In this document: piece by piece, positions 7,561-15,237 of the stretch | How positions within the stretch are numbered: position 1 is the stretch's first letter | Layout: each line of letters begins with the position of its first letter | Assembly (NCBI GenBank): GCA_934193545.1 | Contig: CAKPVL010000027.1 | Location: 1 to 18,429 of the forward strand | Source of the DNA: an uncultured Granulicatella sp. | GTDB lineage: Bacteria; Bacillota; Bacilli; Lactobacillales; Aerococcaceae | Length of the DNA stretch: 18,429 bases | Direction of reading: 5' to 3' | Position numbers and translations under genes: made by a program | The notes under the pieces: generated by a model | The model's database searches: none | Told to the model about the DNA's origin: nothing | Seen by the model: the letters and a program-made list of their open reading frames with translations, nothing else

Positions 7561-8784
7561 CTAAATTTCGCGGATTTTCGCTAAATCCAACCGTTCTAAT
7601 GACGGCGCATTTTTCGTGATAAAGTAGTCATCAAGACGCTTCGCCTTCAAGTTCATTACTTGTAGTTTTTCATCAATTACCGGAGTTTTCTCAAACACCC
7701 ATTGCGTTCCATGAAGGATTCCTTCCTGGATTCCCTTTGAACGCAACCAGTCCTTTGCACGTTTACTTTTTTCAATATAATGTTCGACCATTTCTTTACG
7801 ATGTTTCGCAAACATTCCATTTTCAATAAAGAGCGTAAAAGTCTTTTGCATCATCACATTCGAATCGCAGTCCATCCATTGCTTCCGTTTCGCAAAAGAT
7901 TCAACTAACTCTTTTGGCAACACTACAATCCCAATTTTTAAAGCTGAGAATAAAATTGACGAGAAAGATTTGACGTAGATAACGTGTCCATCCATATCAT
8001 AATAATGAAGCGGCGTCGCATTTCCTTCGACAAAGTCCGCCATATAGTCGTCTTCGATAATATAAACTGAGTACTTGCTTGCTAGTTCTACAATTTTTTT
8101 CTTGGTAGCTTCACTATAACTTCCACCGAGCGGATTATGAAATCTGGAAATCGTATAAAATAGTGAAAACTCTCCACTCGCAAATAATTCCTCTAAGCTG
8201 ATTAAATCAATTTCACCATCCATCTGCCGTTCAATCGTTTCGTATGGAATGTTCAAGTGTTTCACCAACTCATTCATTCGTGCATAAGTTGGTTGCTCTA
8301 GCAATACTTTTTTCCCTTGAATCAGTTGCAATAAAATATACAGCGCTTGTTGCGTCCCAGTTGTGATGACGAGTTGTTCCTTTGCAGCATACACCCCATA
8401 CTCTTCTAAAATAGGCATTAACGCCTGAATTAATTCATCCATTCCAGAAGCTTGTTCTTTTCTGGTTAGCTTTAAATCATGGGCGCTCGCAAGAGATTGA
8501 TTAAAGCAGATGCGCAAATCTTCAATCGGAAGTTGTGAATAGTCTTCTTCGAACTCCTCCAACGGCTTCGGCTCTGAATTTTTCAGTACATAATAGCCAC
8601 TTTTTTCGACCGCATAAATAAAACTTTCATCTTTTAAACTACGTAAGGCTCTTTGTACGGTATCCTTATTCACTCCGTAGGTTGCGACTAATTCTCGAAT
8701 AGAAGGAAGTTTATCCCCTTTTTGTAGATTCCCGCTTAATATTTCCTCTTTTAATGCATTTGCTAATTGCTGGTATTGATACAT
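7561..8784 (-). CDS. pdxR: MocR/PdxR-type GntR regulator with aminotransferase-like domain
   Basis: A 407-residue fusion of an N-terminal GntR winged helix (about 1-67, with GDKLPSIRELVATYGVNKDTV) and a fold-type I aminotransferase domain (ITTGTQQAL, FHNPLG with Asn217, EDDY with Asp245/246). It diverges from pdxK and an ECF transporter, so it very likely controls vitamin B6 salvage in response to PLP. Two oddities stand out. The lysine that should bind PLP is missing: the segment is S-F-S-S276 where relatives have T/S-F-S-K, read from clear codons TCT TTC TCG TCA. The protein also ends at LDLAKIREI, earlier than most MocRs. ATG at 8784 follows GGAGG. No clear terminator follows. Confidence 0.85.
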   Translation of the reverse strand: MYQYQQLANALKEEILSGNLQKGDKLPSIRELVATYGVNKDTVQRALRSLKDESFIYAVEKSGYYVLKNSEPKPLEEFEEDYSQLPIEDLRICFNQSLASAHDLKLTRKEQASGMDELIQALMPILEEYGVYAAKEQLVITTGTQQALYILLQLIQGKKVLLEQPTYARMNELVKHLNIPYETIERQMDGEIDLISLEELFASGEFSLFYTISRFHNPLGGSYSEATKKKIVELASKYSVYIIEDDYMADFVEGNATPLHYYDMDGHVIYVKSFSSILFSALKIGIVVLPKELVESFAKRKQWMDCDSNVMMQKTFTLFIENGMFAKHRKEMVEHYIEKSKRAKDWLRSKGIQEGILHGTQWVFEKTPVIDEKLQVMNLKAKRLDDYFITKNAPSLERLDLAKIREI

Positions 8785-8795
8785 GACACACCTCC

Positions 8796-8811
8796 ACTGT
8801 ACCGGTACAGT
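8796..8811. promoter_or_regulatory. 16-bp perfect palindrome, probable PdxR operator
   Basis: ACTGTACC-GGTACAGT lies between the regulator promoter and its SD, immediately downstream of the predicted start of that transcript. A related half-site, ATACAG, lies at 8854-8859 by the pdxK -10 box. Autorepression is inferred from position. Confidence 0.55.
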
Positions 8812-8825
8812 TTGTTTTCATCCCT

Positions 8826-8854
8826 ATTGTATCCTCACCTGTCCCGTTTTACAA
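8826..8854 (-). promoter_or_regulatory. Promoter of the MocR/PdxR-type regulator
   Basis: On the minus strand TTGTAA (8849-8854) is 17 bp from TACAAT (8826-8831). It shares almost every base with the opposing pdxK promoter, so only one polymerase can occupy the region at a time. Confidence 0.65.
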
Positions 8855-8855
8855 T
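8827..8855 (+). promoter_or_regulatory. Promoter of pdxK and the ECF S component
   Basis: TTGTAT (8827-8832) is 17 bp from TACAAT (8850-8855). Its -35 box overlaps the -10 box of the opposing regulator promoter and vice versa. Confidence 0.65.
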
Positions 8856-8884
8856 ACAGATACATTGAAACTTGAGGAATAGAT

Positions 8885-9733
8885 ATGAAAAAAATATTAA
8901 TCGCAAACGACTTGCCAGGAATTGGCAAAGTTGCACTCGCACCCGCTATCCCGATTTTCGCTTGCTGTCAGATTGAAACGATGCTCCTGCCTACAGTACT
9001 TCTTTCATCTCATACCGGCGGATTCAAAAACATCGCGATTGTGGAGCAAACCGAATTTATGAAACAATCCTTAAAACAATGGCAAGAATTGGAATTAAAA
9101 CCAGATGCTGTTTTGACAGGATACTTCAGAAACTCGGAACAAATTGAATTAATGGTAGATACCATTGGAAAACTGCCTGAATCTACACAAGTTTTTGTCG
9201 ATCCGATTATGGCGGACAACGGAAAACTGTATAGCGGATTTACACAAGAACATGTTGAAGCGATGAGAAAACTCATTCAAAAAGCTGATGTGATTTATCC
9301 AAATATTACTGAAGCCTGTCTTTTGACAGATACGCCCTATCCAACGGGGAAAATCACGATGGACTTTACAAGGGAGCTCGCTAAGAAACTAGCCGAACTC
9401 GGGCCCGAGCACATCATTATTACGGGTTGCCCTGACAGCGAAGACCTAACAGGTGTTCAACTGTATACCAAAGAGACGGATGCTTTCTTTGATTTCTACA
9501 AAACTAAGTATCCGCATCATTTTTACGGAACAGGTGATACACTGGCGGCTCTTGCAACTGCATGCATCTTACAAGAGATGTCTATAGAAGATGCATTGTC
9601 ATTCACGTTGAAATTCATAGACGAAGTGCTTCAATTAAGTAGCCAACAACCTGAACAAATTCCATTTGGTCTTCCAATCGAGAAAAAACTTGGAATGCTT
9701 ACAACAAAATTTACTACTGAGGTGTCATTATGA
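8885..9733 (+). CDS. pdxK: Pyridoxal/pyridoxamine kinase
   Basis: A 282-residue ribokinase-fold kinase that phosphorylates vitamin B6 vitamers. Motifs: NDLPGIGKVAL at the N-terminus, LLSSHTGGF (39-47), DPIMAD (106-111), and the anion-hole/catalytic GTGD (215-218, Asp218). The N-terminus and the LSSHTGGF block match Firmicute pyridoxamine kinases more than the HMP-P kinase ThiD. ATG at 8885 has TGAGGAA 7-8 bases upstream. Its stop overlaps the next start in ATGA, so it is translationally coupled to a transporter component. The product would trap imported B6 as its phosphate. Confidence 0.9.
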   Translation: MKKILIANDLPGIGKVALAPAIPIFACCQIETMLLPTVLLSSHTGGFKNIAIVEQTEFMKQSLKQWQELELKPDAVLTGYFRNSEQIELMVDTIGKLPESTQVFVDPIMADNGKLYSGFTQEHVEAMRKLIQKADVIYPNITEACLLTDTPYPTGKITMDFTRELAKKLAELGPEHIIITGCPDSEDLTGVQLYTKETDAFFDFYKTKYPHHFYGTGDTLAALATACILQEMSIEDALSFTLKFIDEVLQLSSQQPEQIPFGLPIEKKLGMLTTKFTTEVSL

Positions 9734-10275
9734 AAAATACAGATTTAAGAGATATTGTAGAGACAAGCTTATTTGCAGCTTTGATTTTTTTGGGAGTTAG
9801 CGTCTTTAGAATCCCAATGCCTTTCACAACACAGTTCGTTCATTTCGGAAACGCGCTTGTAGTCGTTGGATGTCTACTCTTTGGAACAAAACGCGGCGCT
9901 CTCGCTGCATCTATCGGACTTGGTATCTTTGATTTATTACACGGATACGCTTCAGTTGTTTGGGAAACGATTCTAGAATCGTTAATCGTCTGCTTAGTTA
10001 TCCATCATTTTTACGAAAGATTATTAAAGAAAAACGACAAAATTGGTAACATCATCGCAGTCGGTGTTGTTGCTGCGATAGTAAAAATTATTGTCAATAT
10101 CATTAAATACACATTCTTACGCGGAATGATTGTCGGTGGTCTTGCTTTAGTTCCAGCATTCATTCAAGCCCTCAACAAAATTACAGGAACATTTGGATCA
10201 GCTATCTTCACAGTAGTTGCAGTTCCAATCGTCTACCCACTCTTCAAAGAAGCCTTAAAACGTGTAAGAAGATAA
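9730..10275 (+). CDS. ECF transporter S component, probably for vitamin B6
   Basis: A 181-residue hydrophobic protein with about five to six membrane segments, the size and pattern of energy-coupling-factor substrate-binding components. It opens with the family-typical L-R-D-I-V-E-T-S-L-F-A-A-L and has a conserved G-x-x-x-G pattern in the middle helices. Substrate assignment rests on ATGA coupling to pdxK and on the divergent PdxR-type gene, as described for predicted PdxU/PdxU2 transporters. It needs the shared EcfA-A'-T module, which is not in this window. A strong terminator follows 5 bases later. Confidence 0.82.
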   Translation: MKNTDLRDIVETSLFAALIFLGVSVFRIPMPFTTQFVHFGNALVVVGCLLFGTKRGALAASIGLGIFDLLHGYASVVWETILESLIVCLVIHHFYERLLKKNDKIGNIIAVGVVAAIVKIIVNIIKYTFLRGMIVGGLALVPAFIQALNKITGTFGSAIFTVVAVPIVYPLFKEALKRVRR

Positions 10276-10280
10276 ACATA

Positions 10281-10321
10281 ACAGCTATTACGAAATCAAT
10301 CGTAATAGCTGTTTCTTTTTT
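10281..10321 (+). terminator. Intrinsic terminator of the pdxK operon
   Basis: ACAGCTATTACGA (10281-10293) and TCGTAATAGCTGT (10300-10312) are perfectly complementary around AATCAA and are followed by TTCTTTTTT. Confidence 0.93.
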
Positions 10322-10362
10322 CCTCCACAGAAGGTTGCTAGAAAAATAGTGCAAATCAAATA

Positions 10363-10527
10363 AAACTCTTTGGAGTTATTGTGGCAATAGTAGGAAATTA
10401 TAACCAATGTGAATTAGGGAGAGTTACGATTTCTCGTTACTCTCCCTTTGAAGCTTGGTAGGCTTGAGACCTAAGGCTCAAGCCGGTATCCTACTATTCT
10501 TGCCACAATAACAACTCCGACAAACTC
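10363..10527. repeat. Structured palindromic repeat, copy 1
   Basis: A folded element of about 165 bp. The outer stem is TATTGTGGCAA plus TAGTAGGA against TCCTACTA and TTGCCACAATA. Inside are CCAA/TTGG, a hairpin AGGGAGAGT/ACTCTCCCT extended by ACGA/TCGT, and a hairpin GGCTTGAG/CTCAAGCC with loop ACCTAAGG. No ORF is convincing. It lies between the convergent pdxK operon and galE and repeats as copy 2. Confidence 0.88.
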
Positions 10528-10590
10528 TTAGCACTCTTCTTTTCCCGTCCACAGAGGGCTATTAGAACCTCCTTGATTGTATTCAAAAAG

Positions 10591-10762
10591 AAAGAACTCC
10601 TTGGAGTTATTATGGCAATGGTAGGAAATTATAACCAATGTGAATTAGGGAGAGTTGCGATTATTCGCTACTCTCCCTTTGAAGCTTGGTAGGCTTGAGA
10701 CCTCAGGCTCAAGCCGATATCCTACCATTTCTGCCATAATAACAACTCCAAAGGAGTTCTTT
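10591..10762. repeat. Structured palindromic repeat, copy 2
   Basis: The same element as copy 1 with paired changes (TATGGCA...ATGGTAGGA against TCCTACCAT...TGCCATA). Its ends form AAAGAACTCC and GGAGTTCTTT terminal inverted repeats. Each end is also a small hairpin: AACTCC-AAA-GGAGTT followed by CTTTT on the plus strand, and AACTCCAAGGAGTT followed by CTTTCTTTTT on the minus strand. The left end may therefore act as the galE terminator. Confidence 0.88.
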
Positions 10763-10795
10763 TAATTCTGTTTTCAGCGGTATTAAAAAGTATTT

Positions 10796-11803
10796 CTAAT
10801 AGCCCTCTGGATTTTTCTTTTGCCAGTTCCATGAGTCGCGAACCATATCATTCAAGTTCTTTTCCGCTACCCATCCTAGCACTTCTTTCGCTTTAGAAGC
10901 ATCCGCATAACAAGTTGCGATATCCCCTGCACGACGAGGTGCAATTTTATAAGGAATATCCACTCCATTTTCAGAGATAAATGCTTTTACTAAATCTAAT
11001 ACACTGTATCCAATACCAGTACCTAAGTTAAAGACTTTTGCACCTTTTTGAGCCGCATTGTTTTTAACCGCAAGTACGTGTCCACGAGCCAAGTCAACAA
11101 CGTGGATGTAGTCACGAACCCCAGTACCATCATGAGTATCGTAGTCGTCACCGAACACGCTTAAGAATTCGCGTTTACCAACAGCCACTTGAGTGATGTA
11201 TGGCATTAAGTTGTTTGGAATTCCATTTGGAGCTTCTCCGATTAGGCCACTTTCATGCGCTCCGATTGGGTTGAAGTAACGTAAGTTTGTTACTGACCAG
11301 TCGCTATCTGAGAAAGCAACGTCATTTAAGATTTGTTCAAGCATTACTTTTGTGTAACCATAAGGGTTTGTTGCGCTTGTTGGCATTTCTTCTTTAAATG
11401 GAACGACATTGTTCATACCATATACAGTTGCACTCGAACTGAACACGATATCTTTTACGTTAAATTGACGCATTACGTCTAATAACACTAATGTCCCTGT
11501 AATGTTGTTGTGATAGTATTCTAAAGGTTTTTCAACAGACTCTCCCACAGCCTTGAACCCTGCGAAATGAATCACTGAATCAATGTTTTCTTTTTCAAAA
11601 ACAGATACTAAGAAATCACGGTCAAGAATGTCTCCTTCATATAGAGGGAAATCTTTTCCTGTGATTGTTTTTAAACGGTTCAATACTTCTGGCGAACTGT
11701 TAGAAAAGTTGTCGACGATAACAACGTCAAATCCTGCTTTGTCTAATTCGATTACCGTATGAGAACCGATATACCCTGCTCCACCTGTTACTAAAATTGC
11801 CAT
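10796..11803 (-). CDS. galE: UDP-glucose 4-epimerase
   Basis: A 335-residue short-chain dehydrogenase/reductase that interconverts UDP-glucose and UDP-galactose with bound NAD. Visible: the Rossmann motif GGAGYIG (7-13), HFAG (79-82), the catalytic serine region SSSATVYG (122-129) and the catalytic pair Tyr148/Lys152 in PYGYTK. Length is normal for GalE. ATG at 11803 has GGGGAGG about 7 bases upstream. It starts 15 bp after the end of map, so it is probably the second gene of that operon. There is no Leloir-pathway galK/galT here, so a role in cell-surface polysaccharide precursor supply is as likely as galactose use. Confidence 0.95.
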   Translation of the reverse strand: MAILVTGGAGYIGSHTVIELDKAGFDVVIVDNFSNSSPEVLNRLKTITGKDFPLYEGDILDRDFLVSVFEKENIDSVIHFAGFKAVGESVEKPLEYYHNNITGTLVLLDVMRQFNVKDIVFSSSATVYGMNNVVPFKEEMPTSATNPYGYTKVMLEQILNDVAFSDSDWSVTNLRYFNPIGAHESGLIGEAPNGIPNNLMPYITQVAVGKREFLSVFGDDYDTHDGTGVRDYIHVVDLARGHVLAVKNNAAQKGAKVFNLGTGIGYSVLDLVKAFISENGVDIPYKIAPRRAGDIATCYADASKAKEVLGWVAEKNLNDMVRDSWNWQKKNPEGY

Positions 11804-11818
11804 TTTTTCTTCCTCCCC

Positions 11819-12592
11819 TTAATTCAACACGTCTTCTGCGTGATCTTTTTGTAATGTTAAAATACGTGGACCATCTTTCGTAATGGCTAATGTATGTTCG
11901 AATTGGCAGCTTAGTCCACCATCTAATGTATGAGCTGTCCAGCCATTGCTTTCCATTTCTGCTTTCCAAGTACCTGTATTCACCATTGGTTCAATAGTGA
12001 TAACCATTCCCTCTTTCAAGCGAAGACCTTTTCCAGGTTCACCGTAGTGAGGAACAGCAGGGCTCTCGTGAATCGTTGGTCCAATTCCGTGCCCGATAAA
12101 GTCACGAACAACAGATAACCCTTCACTCTCAACATAAGTTTGAATCGCGTGACCGATGTCTCCAATACGATTTCCAACTTTTGCTTGTTGAATTCCTAAG
12201 TATAAAGCTTTCTTTGTTACTTCATATAGATGGTCGATTTCTGGAGTGCTTTCGCCAACGATATAGCTCCAGCATGAATCTGATAAAGCGCCTTTAAGTT
12301 CCACGCAGAAATCTACTTTTACTAAGTCTCCTGATTTTAACGGTTTGCGTCGTGGGAATCCGTGGCAAATTTCGTCATTGATACTTTGACACGTTGCGTA
12401 TTTATACCCCTCGTATCCAATTTGCGGTGCTGAGCCACCCGCTTCTTCAATTTTCTTTTGTACAAATTGGTCGATGTCCCAAGTTGTGACACCAGGTTTA
12501 ATAAAATCACGAAGCTGAACGTGAATCGATGCTAACAGCGCACCTGATTCTTCCATTGCGTCAATTTCGCGTTTTGATTTTAATGTAATCAT
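11819..12592 (-). CDS. map: Methionine aminopeptidase, type I
   Basis: A 257-residue cytosolic metallo-aminopeptidase that removes the initiator methionine. The substrate histidine His77 (EICHGFP) and all five metal ligands are present: Asp94, Asp105, His168 (GHGIG), Glu201 (TIEPM) and Glu232 (FEHT). It has the Firmicute-type DFCVELKG...SDSCW loop. ATG at 12592 follows AAAGGATGAG. It is the first gene of a probable map-galE operon. Confidence 0.95.
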   Translation of the reverse strand: MITLKSKREIDAMEESGALLASIHVQLRDFIKPGVTTWDIDQFVQKKIEEAGGSAPQIGYEGYKYATCQSINDEICHGFPRRKPLKSGDLVKVDFCVELKGALSDSCWSYIVGESTPEIDHLYEVTKKALYLGIQQAKVGNRIGDIGHAIQTYVESEGLSVVRDFIGHGIGPTIHESPAVPHYGEPGKGLRLKEGMVITIEPMVNTGTWKAEMESNGWTAHTLDGGLSCQFEHTLAITKDGPRILTLQKDHAEDVLN

Positions 12593-12624
12593 GTAATAAA
12601 CTCATCCTTTCTAGTCTCCCCGTC

Positions 12625-12633
12625 ATTATAGCA
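12625..12633 (-). promoter_or_regulatory. Extended -10 promoter of map-galE
   Basis: The minus strand reads TGCTATAAT, a consensus extended -10 box, 33 bp before the map start. The -35 region is weak. Confidence 0.65.
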
Positions 12634-12688
12634 TAGAACAAATACAAAGAGAAAGAGCCTGTACTGAAATGTTAATAGACTCTTAACT

Positions 12689-12719
12689 AAAAAAAGACTG
12701 ACAAAGTTTCCTTTGTCAG
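12689..12719 (-). terminator. Terminator of paralog 1
   Basis: CTGACAAAG and CTTTGTCAG are perfectly paired around GAAA on the minus strand and followed by TCTTTTTTT. Confidence 0.92.
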
Positions 12720-12739
12720 CCCTCCTATTTCCTCTTATA

Positions 12740-13441
12740 TTATAAGTGGTCTGTTGGTGCTACTGTAATTGGCTCAACGGATTGAGTCGGTGCTGTTTCT
12801 GTTGTCGTTTCAGCAGTCGTTGATTCAGTAGTCGTTGTTGTAGTTGTAGTCGTTTCAGTCGTTGTTGTTTCAACTGTTGTTTCTTCTGTCGTTACTTCTT
12901 CAGTTGTCGCAGCTTCTGTTGTAGTTGCGCTTGAAGTTGTTCCTTCAGTCGTTGTTGAAACGTCCTCGCGAATGAATCCTACATATCGATAACAACCCAT
13001 GTCGATTAGACTTTGTTCATATGGAGTTACTGCAGAAACTGAAGTTGTTGCTGCCGCTGTCCCCGCTGCTACTAATCCAATCATTAAGATTGTTTTCTTA
13101 GCTTTCTTATTCGAAACTAAGAAGTAAGCTGCTCCTGATAATGATACGATACCAAGAACCGCTAGAATTGTTGTCGAAGATGATCCCGTATGTGGTAAAG
13201 TGTCGCCTAATGGGCATTTCCCTTTATCCAACTCATAGACGAACAATGTCGCTTGGCCAGCAAGTGCAGGTGTAGTTGGTTCACCAGGTTGAATCGCCTC
13301 ACGTTGTTCTTTCGTTAAATCAGCAATGTTTACTGATTGCACTTGAGGAGTCTCAGCATTCGCTACTTTAGAAGCGGACATTCCAACAAAAGCAAATAAC
13401 ATTACTACTACAGCACATAGTTTTAACCATTTGTTTTTCAT
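12740..13441 (-). CDS. Paralog 1: internal-LPXTG, two-hydrophobic-segment Thr-rich surface protein
   Basis: 233 residues. Order: signal peptide 1-29 (ends A-N-A); exported segment with VNIADLTKEQREAIQPGEPT and Cys76; sorting signal LPHTG (82-86); helix about 90-109; basic NKKAKK; second hydrophobic segment 117-137 ending V-S-A, like a signal peptidase site; a head with Cys150 (CYRYVGF); a Thr/Glu tract; C-terminus VAPTDHL. The sorting signal is internal, not C-terminal. Sortase would anchor about 55 residues and leave the Thr-rich half as a separate product, or the protein stays as a two-helix hairpin. ATG at 13441 follows GGAGG. It differs most from paralogs 2 and 6 at both mature ends. Function unknown; no enzyme domain is visible. 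Confidence 0.8.
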   Translation of the reverse strand: MKNKWLKLCAVVVMLFAFVGMSASKVANAETPQVQSVNIADLTKEQREAIQPGEPTTPALAGQATLFVYELDKGKCPLGDTLPHTGSSSTTILAVLGIVSLSGAAYFLVSNKKAKKTILMIGLVAAGTAAATTSVSAVTPYEQSLIDMGCYRYVGFIREDVSTTTEGTTSSATTTEAATTEEVTTEETTVETTTTETTTTTTTTTESTTAETTTETAPTQSVEPITVAPTDHL

Positions 13442-13471
13442 CTGATTTTCCTCCTTAAATTTTATGTTTAA

Positions 13472-13500
13472 ATTATAATGTTTCTTTGAATAAATTTCAA
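13472..13500 (-). promoter_or_regulatory. Promoter of paralog 1
   Basis: On the minus strand TTGAAA (13495-13500) is 17 bp from a consensus TATAAT (13472-13477). Confidence 0.75.
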
Positions 13501-13567
13501 ATATTTTCCATTATCTTATATACTTTTTAATATATTTATAGCTTTTTTCCTCCAAAAGGAACTTTTT

Positions 13568-13593
13568 GGAAACATTTATTTCCAAATGTTTCC
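13568..13593. promoter_or_regulatory. Perfect inverted repeat upstream of the paralog 1 promoter
   Basis: GGAAACATTT and AAATGTTTCC flank a 6-base spacer. A second imperfect repeat (TCCAAAAGGAAC/TTTTTGGA) abuts it. It lies about 70 bp upstream of the -35 box, with no T run that would make it a terminator. An operator or cruciform is possible. Confidence 0.3.
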
Positions 13594-13649
13594 AAAACTG
13601 TTCCGAAAAATTCCGAGTCTTTTTTATCTCCGTAAGATCTTTTCCAATA

Positions 13650-13685
13650 ATAAAAGGATTGTTAAAACTTAATTTAACAATCCTT
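13650..13685 (-). terminator. Terminator of paralog 2
   Basis: AAGGATTGTTAAA and TTTAACAATCCTT are perfectly complementary over 13 bp, followed on the minus strand by TTATTATT. Confidence 0.88.
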
Positions 13686-13693
13686 CTCTATTC

Positions 13694-14374
13694 TTATAAA
13701 TGATCATTCGGAGCAACCACTTGCGGTGCTGATGATGTTGTACCAGATGTCGGCGCCTCTGTTGCAGGCTCTTCTGTTGTTGTCGTTGTTGTAGTCGTAG
13801 TAGTCGTTGACTCTGTAGTCTCTTCTGTTGTTGTAGTTGCTTCTGTAGATTCTGCTGTTGTAGCTTCAGTAGTCGCTTCAGTTGAAGTTGTTGACTCTGT
13901 AGTTGTTTCACCAGACTCATGGATGAATCCTACATAGCGATAGCAGTTCATTTCTGATTGTTTTTCGTCAGCAGAAACCACTGATGTTGCTGCAACTGCT
14001 CCTGACAATACAAGACCTGCCATTAATACCATCTTCTTACCGTTTTTGTTTGATACTAAGAAGTATGCAGCACCTGTTAAGGCTACGATTCCAGCAACCA
14101 TCATAACTGCAGTTGAACCAGTACCTGTTTCTGGTAAAGCTGGTGCTAATTGACACGCATTTTTATCGTACGCATATACTAATAAAGTACGTTCGCCTTC
14201 TTTAGCTGGAGTAGGCTCGCCAGGTTGAATCGCTTCACGTTGTTCTTTCGTTAAATCAGCGATGTTTACAGTAACCACTTCTGGAGTTGCTGCTTGAGTA
14301 ACTGTATTTGACAATACCCCAAACACTCCAATCATCATTAGTAACACTAAAATTCTTGAACTAATTTTTTTCAA
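13694..14374 (-). CDS. Paralog 2: internal-LPXTG, two-hydrophobic-segment Thr-rich surface protein
   Basis: 226 residues. Signal peptide about 1-28; exported segment with Cys74 (DKNACQL); LPETG at 80-84; helix 86-107; NKNGKK; second hydrophobic segment 115-135 ending V-S-A; Cys144 in CYRYVGF; Thr/Glu tract; C-terminus VAPNDHL. From about residue 30 to 135 it is nearly identical to paralog 6, and the Thr tract begins with the same run (ESGETTTESTTSTEATTEAT), which points to recent duplication or gene conversion. The start codon is TTG at 14374, 9 bases after AAGGGGG; no ATG is available. Same unusual internal position of the sorting signal as the rest of the array. Function unknown. Confidence 0.8.
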   Translation of the reverse strand: MKKISSRILVLLMMIGVFGVLSNTVTQAATPEVVTVNIADLTKEQREAIQPGEPTPAKEGERTLLVYAYDKNACQLAPALPETGTGSTAVMMVAGIVALTGAAYFLVSNKNGKKMVLMAGLVLSGAVAATSVVSADEKQSEMNCYRYVGFIHESGETTTESTTSTEATTEATTAESTEATTTTEETTESTTTTTTTTTTTEEPATEAPTSGTTSSAPQVVAPNDHL

Positions 14375-14407
14375 TATAAATTTCCCCCTTAACTTTATAC
14401 CTTTAGG

Positions 14408-14436
14408 AGTATACTGTATCGAAATTCAAAACGCAA
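14408..14436 (-). promoter_or_regulatory. Promoter of paralog 2
   Basis: On the minus strand TTGCGT (14431-14436) is 17 bp from TATACT (14408-14413). The spacer ends in ATACAG, as in paralogs 3 and 4. Confidence 0.7.
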
Positions 14437-14454
14437 CTTTCACTCGATTAACTA

Positions 14455-14487
14455 ATAAAAAGACCGAAGTCATTAACTCCGGTCTTT
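14455..14487 (-). terminator. Terminator of paralog 3
   Basis: On the minus strand AAAGACCGGAGT pairs with ACTTCGGTCTTT (one G-U) around TAATG, followed by TTATTAG. Confidence 0.88.
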
Positions 14488-14495
14488 ATCTTCTA

Positions 14496-15203
14496 TTATA
14501 AATAATCAATCGGCGCAACTGTTATAGACTCTGTCGAAGTTGTTGCTTCAGTCTGTGTAGTTGGTTCCTCTGTCGTCGTTGTAGTTGTAGTCGTTGTTGC
14601 TTCAGTAGTCGTTGTTGGCTCTTCTGTTGTAGTTTCAGTAGTTGACTCTGTCGTTACTAAAGTTGTTGTTTCTTCTTGTGTAGTGGAACTACTTGTAATG
14701 TAGTATCCAACATAAACATAGCACTCAACTTGTTCAGGTGTTAAATCTTTTTGTTCAACGACTTGACCAAGAATTGAGCCATCTGCAGCTAACACTTCAC
14801 CTTGAAACGCAAGAAACGCTCCTGCTCCACCAAGAACTAATACTGTTTTAGCAATACGAGATGCTTTATTTGATTTCACTAAATAAAGACCTCCTGCTAA
14901 AAGTACTACTGAGAATACGAATGTAATTGTATTGGCTACTGTACCTGTGCTTGGTAATTCTTTTTCTTGTTTTGAAACTGATACGCCACAAGTTCCGTTT
15001 TTCTTATAAACATAAGTCACTTGTGCTCCCGCTTGTACATCCGCTTCAGTAGGTTTACCTTGTTTGATATCTTTTCTAATAGATTCAGTTGTTTTATCAT
15101 AATCAACATAATTCACACTTGCCGCCGATGCAGGCGTTGCTACACTGACTCCTAGTGTTACTGTTGCTAAAGTGGTTAATAGAATCTTTGTTAATTTCTT
15201 CAT
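14496..15203 (-). CDS. Paralog 3: internal-LPXTG surface protein, second subtype
   Basis: 235 residues from ATG 15203 (SD GAGGGAG 8 bases upstream). A longer frame to 15266 would need an unsupported start and would put the promoter -10 box inside the gene. Signal peptide 1-27 (A-S-A); segment NYVDYDKTTESIRKDIKQGK with Cys72 (GTCGV); LPSTG at 83-87; helix 90-110; second hydrophobic segment 119-139 ending V-L-A; a longer head (DGSILGQVVEQKDLTPEQ) before Cys161 (CYVYVGYY); Thr/Glu tract; C-terminus VAPIDYL. With paralog 4 it forms a subtype distinct from paralogs 1, 2, 5 and 6 in the mature N-terminal segment but with the same layout. Confidence 0.8.
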   Translation of the reverse strand: MKKLTKILLTTLATVTLGVSVATPASAASVNYVDYDKTTESIRKDIKQGKPTEADVQAGAQVTYVYKKNGTCGVSVSKQEKELPSTGTVANTITFVFSVVLLAGGLYLVKSNKASRIAKTVLVLGGAGAFLAFQGEVLAADGSILGQVVEQKDLTPEQVECYVYVGYYITSSSTTQEETTTLVTTESTTETTTEEPTTTTEATTTTTTTTTEEPTTQTEATTSTESITVAPIDYL

Positions 15204-15237
15204 CGATTCATCTCCCTCTATTTTTTCGTTACAGCTC

